Assembly (NCBI RefSeq): GCF_900105785.1
Contig: NZ_LT629799.1
Location: forward strand, 2,480,001 to 2,544,000
Origin: Microlunatus sagamiharensis
GTDB lineage: Bacteria; Actinomycetota; Actinomycetes; Propionibacteriales; Propionibacteriaceae
DNA: 64,000 nucleotides
Direction: 5' to 3'
A program made the position numbers and the translations under genes. Positions 1 through 8,073 of this stretch are shown one piece after another (positions within the stretch are counted from its first letter, which is position 1; each line of letters begins with the position of its first letter). Under the pieces are notes generated by a model. It made no database searches and had not been told where the DNA came from. It worked only from the letters and a program-made list of their open reading frames with translations.

Positions 1-44
1 GACAAGACGATCGACTCCTGCGTTAGAAGCTCGTCGCGACGGCC

Positions 45-1562
45 TCAAACCGGCAGGGGCCCGCTGCTGGTGTCGCCGATGATGCGCTTGTAGGCGAGCT
101 CGGCCGAGATCAGGCAGATCGGCATCCCGATGCCCGGGTTGGTGCTGGCGCCGACGTAGTAGAGGTTCGACAGCCTCTTGCTGATGTTGTTCGGGCGGAA
201 CGCCGTCTGCTTCATCGTGTGCGCCAGCCCCAGGGCAGAACCGCCGTACGCGTTGTAGTCGGCGGAGAAGTCCCGCGAGGTGTAGGTGCGCTCGAAGACG
301 ATCCGCGACTCGAGGTCGGGGACGTCGAAGTCGGCCGCCAGCAGGTCCAGGGTGCGGCGACGGTAGGTGGCGATGTCGGCGTCGCTCATCGGCAGCCCCG
401 GCGCAACCGGCACCAGCACGAAGAGGTTCTCGTGGTCCTCGGGCGCCGTCGACTCGTCGGTCCGGCTGGGCGCGCAGACGTAGTAGGACGGGTCGTCGGG
501 CCAGGCCGGGCTGTCGAAGATCTGGCCGAAGCTGCGCTTCCAGTCCTGCCCGAAGGCCAGGTTGTGGTGGGTCAGGCTCGGCACCCGCCCCTTCAGCCCG
601 AGGTAGAGGATGAACGCGCTCGGCGCGAGCGTCTTCTTCGACCAGTAGCGGGCCGAGTAGGTGCGGTCCTGCTTCTCCAGCAGCTCGGTCTCGGTGTGCG
701 CCATGTCGGCGTTGGAGATGACGAGGTCGGCGTGCAGCACCTCCCCCGACTCGAGCCGTACGCCGGTCGCCTTGCCGCCGTCGCTGAGGATCTGCGCCAC
801 CGGCGCCCCGGTGCGGTAGGTGACGCCGTGCTTGGTGCCGATCGCCTCGAGCGCCTGGATGATCGAGTAGATGCCGCCCCTGGGGAAGAACACGCCCATG
901 TTGAAGTCGATGTGGCTCATGATGTTGTAGAGCGCCGGGGTGTTGTACGGCGAGGAACCGAGGAAGACCAGCTGGTACTCCAGGATCTTCTGCACCGTGT
1001 CGGTGGAGAAGGACCGGCTGATGTACTTGTGCATGTTCTCGAAGACGTGCAGCTGACGGCCCTGCACCGCGGTCTTGCGGTCGATGAAGTCGAAGAAGCT
1101 GTCGTGGTTGCGGTACATGAACTGGTCGATGGCGATCGCGTACTGCTCCGCCGAGCTGTCCAGGTAGGTCCGCAGCGCCTGCCCGCTGCCGGGCTCCAGC
1201 CGCTCGAAGGTCTCCACGTCGCGGTCGAGGTCGGAGAACATGTCGACCTCGAGGTCGGTGCCCCGGAAGGCGATCCGGTACGACGGGTCGAGCCGCTGCA
1301 GGTCCAGGTGGTCCTCGACCCGCTCGCCAAGTAGCGCGAAGAAGTGCTCGAAGACGTCGGGCATGAGGTACCAGGACGGGCCCATGTCGAAGCGGAAGCC
1401 GTCGGCCTCGAAGTAGTTGGCCCGCCCACCCAGCAGGGCGTTCTTCTCCAGGACGGTGACCTCGAAGCCGCGCTTCCCGAGGAGCGCCGCGCTGCCCAGG
1501 CCTCCGATGCCGCCGCCGACGACGAGTGCTGTGCTCTTGGGGCTCACAGGACTGGGGCTCAC
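45..1562 (-). CDS. Carotenoid desaturase, CrtI/CrtD family
   Basis: FAD-dependent phytoene desaturase-family enzyme of about 505 residues. The N-terminal dinucleotide-binding fold is clear (VVGGGIGGLG, then LEKNALLGGRA and FDMGPSWYLMP), and the C-terminal family signature YYVGASTNPGIGMP is present. The GTG start at 1562 overlaps the stop of the CruF-like gene (GTGA), so the two are translationally coupled; a second GTG at 1547 is possible. It could be the general phytoene/lycopene desaturase (CrtI) or the 3,4-desaturase of the bacterioruberin pathway (CrtD). Its position beside cruF- and lycopene elongase-like genes favours a C50 role, but sequence alone does not separate the two. Confidence 0.88.
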   Translation of the reverse strand: MSPSPVSPKSTALVVGGGIGGLGSAALLGKRGFEVTVLEKNALLGGRANYFEADGFRFDMGPSWYLMPDVFEHFFALLGERVEDHLDLQRLDPSYRIAFRGTDLEVDMFSDLDRDVETFERLEPGSGQALRTYLDSSAEQYAIAIDQFMYRNHDSFFDFIDRKTAVQGRQLHVFENMHKYISRSFSTDTVQKILEYQLVFLGSSPYNTPALYNIMSHIDFNMGVFFPRGGIYSIIQALEAIGTKHGVTYRTGAPVAQILSDGGKATGVRLESGEVLHADLVISNADMAHTETELLEKQDRTYSARYWSKKTLAPSAFILYLGLKGRVPSLTHHNLAFGQDWKRSFGQIFDSPAWPDDPSYYVCAPSRTDESTAPEDHENLFVLVPVAPGLPMSDADIATYRRRTLDLLAADFDVPDLESRIVFERTYTSRDFSADYNAYGGSALGLAHTMKQTAFRPNNISKRLSNLYYVGASTNPGIGMPICLISAELAYKRIIGDTSSGPLPV

Positions 1563-2260
1563 GGGACGCGACGATAGGCGGGCGACAAAGCCACGATGGT
1601 GACGACACCGACGCCGACCGCGAGCCAGTGTCCCTGCCAGGCGTTCACGGCGGTCCAGAAGACCAGGACGAGCCAGAGGTTGCGCGCGAACAGGCCCGGC
1701 AGCGGCTGCGGCAGCCGCAGCCGGCGCAGGACCAGCACCGCGATCCCGGCGGACAGGACCCAGCCGAGGAAGTTGACCAGCGGCACCCCGTAGTAGCGGC
1801 CGGGCTCGTCCCAGGCCCAGAAGCCGAGCCCGACCGCGGCGGGGTCGAGGACGAGGTCGCAGACGACCGCCAGGACGACGGCCTGCCACCAGCGCCGGGT
1901 GCTGGCGAGGCTGCCGAGCAGCAGCGGCGTCCAGGCCAGCAGCACGGTCGGCGGCGCCAGCCCGAGCAGCGGCGGACCCAGGATCCCGCTGTAGTGGAAC
2001 CGGCCGTACGGAAACCCGGTGGCGACGGCGAGCGACTCGAAGACCAGCGCGTAGAGCCCCAGCCCGAGCAGCAGCAGCGCGCCGCGCCGGGCGCCCAGCC
2101 AGCGCACCGCCCCGACGATCACCGGCATCGAGAAGAGCAGGATGGCCAGCGCCGACACCCACCACCAGCGGGGCTGCAGGGGCGCGATGGACAGACCCCC
2201 GGCCGCGGCCACGAGGAGCACGGCCAGGGGCCAGCGCCACCTCCGGAACGCTTTGTCCAC
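1559..2260 (-). CDS. Carotenoid biosynthesis membrane protein, CruF-like hydratase
   Basis: Polytopic membrane protein of 233 residues with about seven hydrophobic segments, belonging to the DUF422/CruF family. The motifs FPYGRFHYS, LDPAAVGLGFWAWD and YYGVPLVNFLGW are typical of it. CruF-type proteins hydrate the ends of C50 or C40 carotenoids, for example as bisanhydrobacterioruberin hydratase. The start is GTG at 2260, only 20 bases from the divergent elongase gene. The stop overlaps the desaturase start by 4 bases. The family call is firm; the exact substrate is inferred from the neighbours. Confidence 0.82.
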   Translation of the reverse strand: MDKAFRRWRWPLAVLLVAAAGGLSIAPLQPRWWWVSALAILLFSMPVIVGAVRWLGARRGALLLLGLGLYALVFESLAVATGFPYGRFHYSGILGPPLLGLAPPTVLLAWTPLLLGSLASTRRWWQAVVLAVVCDLVLDPAAVGLGFWAWDEPGRYYGVPLVNFLGWVLSAGIAVLVLRRLRLPQPLPGLFARNLWLVLVFWTAVNAWQGHWLAVGVGVVTIVALSPAYRRVP

Positions 2261-2266
2261 GACACC

Positions 2267-2272
2267 TAGGAT
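2267..2272 (+). promoter_or_regulatory. Candidate -10 element (TAGGAT) for the lycopene elongase gene
   Basis: TAGGAT fits the actinobacterial TAnnnT -10 form and lies 8 bases before the ATG at 2281. The whole intergenic gap is 20 bases and holds no good ribosome binding site, so leaderless transcription from this element is plausible. The call rests on one hexamer and spacing. Confidence 0.35.
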
Positions 2273-2280
2273 CGCGGCCC

Positions 2281-3114
2281 ATGGGCCAGCTGCTCCGGGT
2301 GTCTCGGCCCCGGTTCTGGATGTACCTGCTGGGGCCCTTCATGATCGCCCTCGCAGCGACGTCGCTGCGCCCGCCGCTTGAGGTCTGGCTGCTCGGGCTC
2401 TACCTCACGCTGCCGGCCAACCTGCTGATCTACGGCGTGAACGACCTCTTCGACGTCGAGACCGACCGGCTCAACCCCAAGAAGCAGGACTACGAGAGCC
2501 TGTTGCACCCCGAGCAGCGTCGCGGCCTGGTCACGGCCATCCTCGTGCTGAACGTGCCGTTCCTCGCCCTGGTTCCCTTCCTCCCCCACGCCTGGCCCTG
2601 GCTGCTGGTCTTCCTCGTCACCGGGGTCGGCTACTCGGCACCGCCGATCCGGGCGAAGGCCCGGCCCGTCGTCGACGCCGCCTTCAACATCCTCTACGTC
2701 GCACCCGGCCTGGCCGCGTACGCGACCATGAGCGGCAGCCAGCCCCCGGTCTCGATCGTCCTGGCGGCGCTGCTGTGGTGCATGGCCATGCACGCCTACT
2801 CCGCCGTGCCCGACATCGACGCCGACCGCGAGGCGGGGCTGGCGACCGTCGCCACGCGCTTCGGTCGACGCGGGACGCTGCTGCTTTGCGGTGCCGCGTA
2901 CGCCGCGGCCGCGCTGCTGGCCCTCCCCTCGCTCGGGGTCTTCGCCCTGATCGCCGGACTCGTCTACCTCGCGATGATTGCCCTCTCCCTCCGCAGCAGC
3001 GGGCGCTCGCAGCTCTTCGCGCTCTACCGCCGCTTCCCCCTGCTCAACACCGTGCTCGGCGGCGCGCTCTTCGTGGTCACGGGGGTCCAGCACCAGACTT
3101 GGCCGTTCGCCTGA
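2281..3114 (+). CDS. UbiA-family prenyltransferase, probable lycopene elongase
   Basis: Membrane prenyltransferase of 277 residues. The first aspartate-rich motif is NDLFDVETD (about residues 54-62) and the second is DIDADREAG (about 180). There are eight to nine hydrophobic segments. The NDLFD-ETD form with LNPKK following is typical of lycopene elongase/hydratases (LyeJ/CrtEb type), which add C5 units to lycopene to make C50 carotenoids. It is divergent from the cruF- and crtI/crtD-like genes; the same three functions cluster in bacterioruberin producers. Other UbiA substrates (menaquinone, heme O) are less likely given this context. Confidence 0.8.
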   Translation: MGQLLRVSRPRFWMYLLGPFMIALAATSLRPPLEVWLLGLYLTLPANLLIYGVNDLFDVETDRLNPKKQDYESLLHPEQRRGLVTAILVLNVPFLALVPFLPHAWPWLLVFLVTGVGYSAPPIRAKARPVVDAAFNILYVAPGLAAYATMSGSQPPVSIVLAALLWCMAMHAYSAVPDIDADREAGLATVATRFGRRGTLLLCGAAYAAAALLALPSLGVFALIAGLVYLAMIALSLRSSGRSQLFALYRRFPLLNTVLGGALFVVTGVQHQTWPFA

Positions 3115-3326
3115 GGTTCCGCGGTCAGCGCTTCCCGGTAGCGATCGACGGGCTGAGGAAGAAAAGCCGGGGTAAGGAAGTTGCGGCTCACGTCGCACCC
3201 CTTGTGGGAACCGCGACGAGCACGATCGCTCTTCGCACGGCCCGCCATCGACCGCCGGGCACACGTCCCGACGTCTCGACCAGGCCTGCGCGCGCTCCGG
3301 CAGCGCGCACCAAGGAGCTGAACCCC
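3115..3326. other. Intergenic region between the elongase and the MFS transporter
   Basis: These 212 bases hold no convincing gene. The only signal I can support is the AAGGAG ribosome binding site at 3312-3317 that sets the start of the transporter. I see no strong hairpin after the elongase stop. Confidence 0.5.
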
Positions 3327-4547
3327 ATGACGAGCACCGTACCGGTCTCCGTCGCCCCCGTCACGGCACCGCCCGCCGCACCTGACGCGCCCGCTCGGAC
3401 CCGTTCGGGCTGGCCCGGCGTCATCGCCCTCATGGTGGCCGTGTTCACCCTCGTCACCAGCGAGTTCCTCCCGGCCAGCCTCCTGCCCCTGATGGCCGCC
3501 GACCTCGGCGTCACCGAGGGCGTCGCCGGCCAGGTCGTCACCGCCACCGCGCTCGTCGGCATGGTCGCGGGGCCCTCGATGGGCCTGCTCTTCCCCCGCC
3601 TCGACCGGCGCCGCCTGATCATCGGGCTGCTCGCGCTCGCGGTCGTCTCCAACCTGCTGAGCGCGATCGCCCCGACGTACGCGATCGTCGTCGTGTCCCG
3701 ACTGCTCCTCGGCGTCGCCCTCGCCGGCACCTGGGCGATGGCTCTCGCCGTCGCCTCGACCCTGGTCCCCGCCGACAAGGTCGGCCGCGCCATGGCCGTG
3801 GTCAACCTCGGCGTCTCCGCCGCCACCGTCGCCGCCGTCCCGCTCGGCGCCCTGATCAGCTCGCTGTACGGCTGGCGCGCCGTCTTCTGGGCCGTGGCCA
3901 TCGCGACCGCCGCCGCGGTCGTCCTGTTCGTCGTCGCGATGCCGTCCGTCCCGGCCGCCGCGAGCGAAGGCGTCCGCACCCTCCTCGCCGTCCTCCGCCG
4001 TCGCGTCATGATCCTGGGCCTCATCGGCCTGGCGGTGATGATCGCCGGCCACTTCGGCAGCTACACCTTCATCCGCACCGCCGCCGAGGGCATGCCCGAG
4101 ATGACGCCCGCGCTGATCGCGATCCTGCTCGCCGTCTACGGCCTCGGCGGGCTCTTCGGCAACGTGATCGCCGGGCTCCTCGCCGACCACCACCTCGGGG
4201 TCGTGCTGGTGGCGGTCCCGTCGCTGCTCGCGGTGTCGATCCTCGGCTTCTCGCTGTCCGACGGTTCCGTCGTGCTCGCCTTCGCCGCGATCGCCGTCTG
4301 GGGCCTCGGCTTCGGCGCCATCCCCACCACCTCGCAAACCTGGGCCTCCCGTGCGGAGCCCACCCGCGTCGAGGCGGCCGGCGGCCTCTTCGTCGCCAAC
4401 TTCCAGCTCGCGATCGCGCTGGGTGCCGCTCTTGGTGGCGTCCTGCTCGACGGGTTCGGCGTGCACACGGTCTTCCTCGTCGGTGCGGTCGCGGTGCTCG
4501 CCGGTGGGGCGCTTTTTGCGTCGACGCGGAGACTGCTGCCCCGCTGA
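3327..4547 (+). CDS. MFS transporter, DHA1-type drug exporter
   Basis: Major facilitator protein of 406 residues with 12 predicted membrane segments. The N-terminal LVTSEFLPASLLPLMAADLG stretch and the loop motif LFPRLDRRRL are typical of the AraJ/YdhP/CmlA-like DHA1 family, which exports small molecules with proton exchange. The ATG at 3327 is supported by AAGGAG nine bases upstream, so longer in-frame extensions to the left are rejected. It stands alone; its substrate is unknown. Confidence 0.88.
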   Translation: MTSTVPVSVAPVTAPPAAPDAPARTRSGWPGVIALMVAVFTLVTSEFLPASLLPLMAADLGVTEGVAGQVVTATALVGMVAGPSMGLLFPRLDRRRLIIGLLALAVVSNLLSAIAPTYAIVVVSRLLLGVALAGTWAMALAVASTLVPADKVGRAMAVVNLGVSAATVAAVPLGALISSLYGWRAVFWAVAIATAAAVVLFVVAMPSVPAAASEGVRTLLAVLRRRVMILGLIGLAVMIAGHFGSYTFIRTAAEGMPEMTPALIAILLAVYGLGGLFGNVIAGLLADHHLGVVLVAVPSLLAVSILGFSLSDGSVVLAFAAIAVWGLGFGAIPTTSQTWASRAEPTRVEAAGGLFVANFQLAIALGAALGGVLLDGFGVHTVFLVGAVAVLAGGALFASTRRLLPR

Positions 4548-4740
4548 AGGATCCCCGGGATGGGTTCACGCCTCAGCGAAGCAGCAGAACCGCTTCGGAT
4601 CACGGCGGAGACGCAACTACTCAAAGTGCTAAATGCGCGCTCCAATCAGCTTACCGCCTGAGCCTGCAAACCAGCAGCACTGGGGCCTACTTGCGCAGGG
4701 CGGAGAGAAGGAACAACGCATGCAGTTACTCGCCTCTGGC
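4548..4740. other. AT-richer spacer at the left edge of an accessory island
   Basis: No gene can be supported in these 193 bases. Base composition drops from here into the orphan gene, which marks the left border of a likely acquired segment. I found no tRNA, no flanking direct repeat and no transposase remnant. Confidence 0.4.
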
Positions 4741-6021
4741 TCACCCGTGAATCGTGCTACCGGCTCGCCAAAGAAAGTGGAGCTCATTCAAGTCAACTTC
4801 ACGCCTGTCCTTTAGATACTCGGCGTAGTTGGCAACGGCGGCTCCAGTTGCAAGGACTAAACCAGGCAAAATTAAGGGGGTGAACTGCATCAGGCCGACG
4901 GTCGTCATCAGTCCCCCAACAGCCAAAGATCCCGCGGATCGCGCACCAAGAATTCTGGCCGATTTCTGGCTTCGTAGTGTGAGGCTCGCTATTGCGGGGT
5001 TTAAGACATCTTCCACAATCTCCTTGGCAAGACCGACAGCGTCCGGTTCCTCGACATTGGCCAGCCTCTCTTTAATCGCCTTCGACAGGGCAGATCGGAA
5101 GATCTCGAACTCCTCCCTTTCGGCAGCACGGAAACTCAGCAGCTGACCGATAGGCGCATCGTGAAATAGAGGAACCGCGACATTGAGAGCGACTTCTCCG
5201 ACCTCAACTCGATTAGCAGCAGACGCAAGTTTGACTTTGCTGGTCTCAAGAGCGAACTGCCCCAATGTTGCGCGACTTCGACGGGCAAGGCTGACGCTAC
5301 GAGTATAAGAAGCAACCAGTCCCCGCGCTTGACGCTCAATGACCCGATTCTTCAGCTTCGCAGTACTGAGTTCGGGGGGTACTTTACCGATCGAGACCGT
5401 ACTCAGAGCGGGGTGCCGGAAGACCCACTTTCGACCTGAGCTAGTGTCGATTACCTTCAGCTTTCCGCCATTTTTAAATTCTCTTCTGAGGAGCTTGACC
5501 ATCTCATCCACCGGGCTCAAGCCCGCCTCAAGCGCGTGTTGGTTTAGATGCTCTGTGCAAAGCCTCATGTCGCGTCTGAAATGAAAGAATTCGGTAACGT
5601 CAGCGTCACGGATGTACAGGTACACCTCTACGGCAGTGGCTAACTTCTCTCGAGCGTCCTCGCGATCTTGAGAAGCACTCAAGAGGAAGTCTTGTGGATC
5701 TAGTCCCACGACAATTACGTGGTCGAAGAATAACCACGTTTGACGAACAAGCTTGTCGACCGTCGCTTTCAAGCACTTGATGTCGTTACACGCGAAGCGC
5801 GTGGTCAGATCCGAGCCCGTTCCTGCGACGAAGTTCTTACCCGCCGGTACATCGGGAAGCGCTTGAGCATCCTCTGCGGCGGCGAGTGCACTATCTAAAC
5901 CATCGTCTGTGGCGATGCGGATCCGAGCTGCCTCCCATGAAGTCAGGCCACGCTCGCGCAGCCACTCCGCAACCCAGTAATCGCTCACAGAAGCCTCGTC
6001 ACCAATAGTTCGAGTAATCAT
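4741..6021 (-). CDS. Orphan protein of unknown function with a C-terminal membrane hairpin
   Basis: I do not recognise this 426-residue protein. The first two thirds are soluble and mixed alpha/beta, with a CNDIKC motif near residue 100, a hydrophobic strand LFFDHVIVVGLDP and many basic residues in the middle. The last quarter has two adjacent hydrophobic segments (about residues 365-400), then a charged tail. The DNA is much less GC-rich than its neighbours and uses A/T-ending codons freely, which suggests recent transfer. It stands alone between an MFS exporter and the 14-gene operon. A role in defence or stress would be speculation. Confidence 0.7.
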   Translation of the reverse strand: MITRTIGDEASVSDYWVAEWLRERGLTSWEAARIRIATDDGLDSALAAAEDAQALPDVPAGKNFVAGTGSDLTTRFACNDIKCLKATVDKLVRQTWLFFDHVIVVGLDPQDFLLSASQDREDAREKLATAVEVYLYIRDADVTEFFHFRRDMRLCTEHLNQHALEAGLSPVDEMVKLLRREFKNGGKLKVIDTSSGRKWVFRHPALSTVSIGKVPPELSTAKLKNRVIERQARGLVASYTRSVSLARRSRATLGQFALETSKVKLASAANRVEVGEVALNVAVPLFHDAPIGQLLSFRAAEREEFEIFRSALSKAIKERLANVEEPDAVGLAKEIVEDVLNPAIASLTLRSQKSARILGARSAGSLAVGGLMTTVGLMQFTPLILPGLVLATGAAVANYAEYLKDRREVDLNELHFLWRAGSTIHG

Positions 6022-6223
6022 CGCCCGCGATGTGCCGGTGCTGCGACCGACACATGCCGAAGGCTCGCTGCAGCCCAGCGAGCCCCAGCGACTTAGAGTA
6101 TTTCACGCCTGAACGTGCACTGGCGTAGTGGCCTGTAGTGCTACACCGATCTGCGGCTTCTCGAACCACAACCCTCCGCATGCAGGGCGAATCGCTCCCA
6201 CCAGTGTCGCCGGACTGGGCTAC
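6022..6223. other. Spacer upstream of the orphan gene
   Basis: These 202 bases must contain the orphan gene promoter and the 3' end of the large leftward operon. A TACTCT hexamer (minus strand, 6095-6100) fits a -10 element, but I see no convincing -35. A short inverted repeat TGTAG-TG-CTACA lies at 6134-6145. No terminator is obvious. Confidence 0.35.
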
Positions 6224-7051
6224 TCAGAGCTGCGCGGATAGGGCTACGTGCACTGAGTTGAGTTCCATTCGGTACGGACCGACCTGCGTCAGCACCCAGC
6301 TCGCGCCGGCGTCGGCCCAGGGCTTCGCGTCGGTGTCTGCGGTCACCTGGACCACGAGCTCGATCGGCTCGCTCTCGCGCCCAGCCGCCGAACGGGCCGC
6401 GTCGATCGCCGTACGCGCCTCGGCGACGTCCTCCGGCCCCTGGAGGCCGATGACGAAGTACCCGTCGAACCTCGCCGCCCGGCGCTGCGGGGGCTTGTTG
6501 GGCCAGCGTCCGCCGATCCAGATAGGGATTCCGCCCGGGCGCGTGGCCGGCGGGAGGAAGGTGACGCCGGCGGCCTTGTGATGGGGGCCGTCGTGGTCGA
6601 CGCGCTCCCCCGACAGCAGCCCGGTCAGGACCTCGAGGCCCTCGTCGAGCATCGTCGCGCGGGTCTTGGGGTCGACCGTCTCGCCGAACGCGGACAGCTC
6701 TCCCCCGCCGCCGTCACGGCCGCCGCCGTCGTCGCCCAGGCCGAAGCCGAGGATCAGGCGGCCGTCGGAGAGCCGGTCGAGGGTCGCAGCCTGCTTCGCC
6801 ACCACGTGCGGGCGGCGGCGGGACAGCGGCGTGACCATGATCCCGAGCTCGATGCGCTCGGTGACCATCGCGGCGGCGGCAAGGCAGATCCAGGGGTCGG
6901 CGATCTCGGTGACCGGGTCGGCGTAGAGCAGGTGGTCCCAGACGAAGATCCCGTCCCAGCCCGCCTCCTCGGCCTGCATCGCCACGTCGGCGAACACCCG
7001 CGGGTCGGCCAGCGGGTCGAAGGCCGGGAGGAACAGTCCGCGCTTCGTCAT
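6224..7051 (-). CDS. LLM-class F420-dependent oxidoreductase
   Basis: Luciferase-like monooxygenase-fold protein of 275 residues. Family features are the N-terminal LFLPAFDPLADPRVFADVA, the WDGIFVWDHLLYADP strand-loop, RIELGIMVTPLSRRRP and PIWIGGRWPNKPPQRRAARFDG. Such enzymes in actinobacteria usually use coenzyme F420. A glycine-rich insertion (GDDGGGRDGGGGE) sits after GFGLG. The ATG at 7051 overlaps the stop of the preceding dehydrogenase gene (ATGA). It is the last gene of the 14-gene leftward operon, so it probably catalyses a late redox step on the imported compound. Confidence 0.88.
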   Translation of the reverse strand: MTKRGLFLPAFDPLADPRVFADVAMQAEEAGWDGIFVWDHLLYADPVTEIADPWICLAAAAMVTERIELGIMVTPLSRRRPHVVAKQAATLDRLSDGRLILGFGLGDDGGGRDGGGGELSAFGETVDPKTRATMLDEGLEVLTGLLSGERVDHDGPHHKAAGVTFLPPATRPGGIPIWIGGRWPNKPPQRRAARFDGYFVIGLQGPEDVAEARTAIDAARSAAGRESEPIELVVQVTADTDAKPWADAGASWVLTQVGPYRMELNSVHVALSAQL

Positions 7052-8073
7052 CGAGCACCCCCGACGGTCGACGTACCGGCCGCGGACGAGTCCAGGGGCA
7101 GACCGGCCGCCTCGCGCGCGAGACCGAGGGCCTGGGCGACCGGCAGGGCGGACGACGACGCGAGGTGGACGGGCGCGGCGTCCTCGCGCAGCACGGCGGC
7201 GATGTGCCGCAGCGCCGCGGTGAACGAGTGCGCGTCGACGGTGGGGCTCTCGACGACCGGCTCGGAGGAGGCCGACGAGCGGACCTCGATCTGGGCCCCC
7301 GGCGTCGGGTGCCAGGGGTTGTCGACGCGGATCACGCCTTCGCTGCCGAGCAGGAGCGCGGTCGTCTCGGGCTGCCGACGGAACCCGCAGGTCAGCAGCA
7401 GGCGGCGGTCGTCGGCGTACGTGAGGACGCCGGCGGCCTCGACCTCGACCTCGTCGCCCATGACCGCGGTGACGACGGCGGACGACGCCGGCGAGCCGAA
7501 CAGCTCGTGTGCGAGCCGCATCGGGTAGCAGCCGACGTCTGCCAGCGCGCCGCCGAACATCGGCGCGGAGAGGCGGATGTTCTCCGGCCGGGTGACCGGG
7601 AAGTGGAAGGACGCCACGACCTCGCGTAGCTCGCCGATCGCGCCGGAGCCGATCAGCTCGACGACCCGGCGGTGCTGCGCCTGGAACGGGAAGACGAACG
7701 ACTCCCACAGCAGCGCGTCGTTGGTCTGCGCGAGATCGATCAGCGCCTGCGTGGCGACGGCGTTGGTCGTGAGCGGCTTCTCGCAGAGCACCGCCTTGCC
7801 CGCCTCCAGCGCGGCGGCGGCCCACTCGGCGTGCAGCGGGTTGGGCAGCGGGACGTAGACCGCCTCGACCTCGGGGTCCTCGAGCACGGCCTGGTAGCCG
7901 TCGACCGCCCGGGCGACGCCGTGCTCGGCGGCCCACGCCTGCGTACGGGCCTGGTCACGCCCGCCGACGGCGACGGGGACATCGCCGGACTCGGCGAGGG
8001 CGGGCAGCAGCTGGGCGCGGGCGATGTTGGCCGTGCCGAGGATGCCCCAGCGGACCGGCTCGCGCGCGCTCAC
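7048..8073 (-). CDS. Gfo/Idh/MocA-family oxidoreductase (second copy)
   Basis: NAD(P)-dependent dehydrogenase of 341 residues. It has an N-terminal Rossmann fold (WGILGTANIA, residues 9-18), the family CEKPLTTN motif (EKP at 98-100) and a C-terminal substrate domain. Members usually oxidise sugars, polyols or related hydroxyl compounds. GTG start at 8073 overlaps the regulator stop (GTGA) and its own stop overlaps the LLM gene. It is only distantly like the first copy at 13504-14667, so the operon probably contains two different dehydrogenation steps. Confidence 0.9.
   Translation of the reverse strand: MSAREPVRWGILGTANIARAQLLPALAESGDVPVAVGGRDQARTQAWAAEHGVARAVDGYQAVLEDPEVEAVYVPLPNPLHAEWAAAALEAGKAVLCEKPLTTNAVATQALIDLAQTNDALLWESFVFPFQAQHRRVVELIGSGAIGELREVVASFHFPVTRPENIRLSAPMFGGALADVGCYPMRLAHELFGSPASSAVVTAVMGDEVEVEAAGVLTYADDRRLLLTCGFRRQPETTALLLGSEGVIRVDNPWHPTPGAQIEVRSSASSEPVVESPTVDAHSFTAALRHIAAVLREDAAPVHLASSSALPVAQALGLAREAAGLPLDSSAAGTSTVGGAR

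Noticed and set aside
219-1334. Long plus-strand frame opposite the carotenoid desaturase
   Set aside because: It is a GC-rich antisense shadow. The minus-strand frame carries clear CrtI-family motifs; the plus-strand translation is low-complexity Arg/Val/Gly.
1563-2342. Extension of the carotenoid desaturase into the CruF gene
   Set aside because: This part of the open frame is antisense-like arginine/alanine-rich sequence opposite in phase to cruF. The FAD-binding domain begins right after the GTGA overlap at 1562.
2775-3326. N-terminal extension of the MFS transporter into the elongase gene
   Set aside because: The extension overlaps the elongase coding region out of frame and is arginine-rich. 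The ATG at 3327 has an ideal AAGGAG site and starts the expected transporter N-terminus.
4633-4815. A 60-codon plus-strand frame next to the orphan gene
   Set aside because: It overlaps the end of the orphan gene on the opposite strand and has no recognisable features or ribosome binding site.
6134-6145. TGTAG-TG-CTACA as an attachment site or operator of the accessory island
   Set aside because: The arms are only 5 bp, there is no matching copy at the other end of the island, and no regulator or integrase is nearby.
5999-6181. A 60-codon minus-strand reading frame just upstream of the orphan gene
   Set aside because: It overlaps the orphan gene start by 23 bases, has no good ribosome binding site and shows no protein-like hydrophobic or motif pattern.
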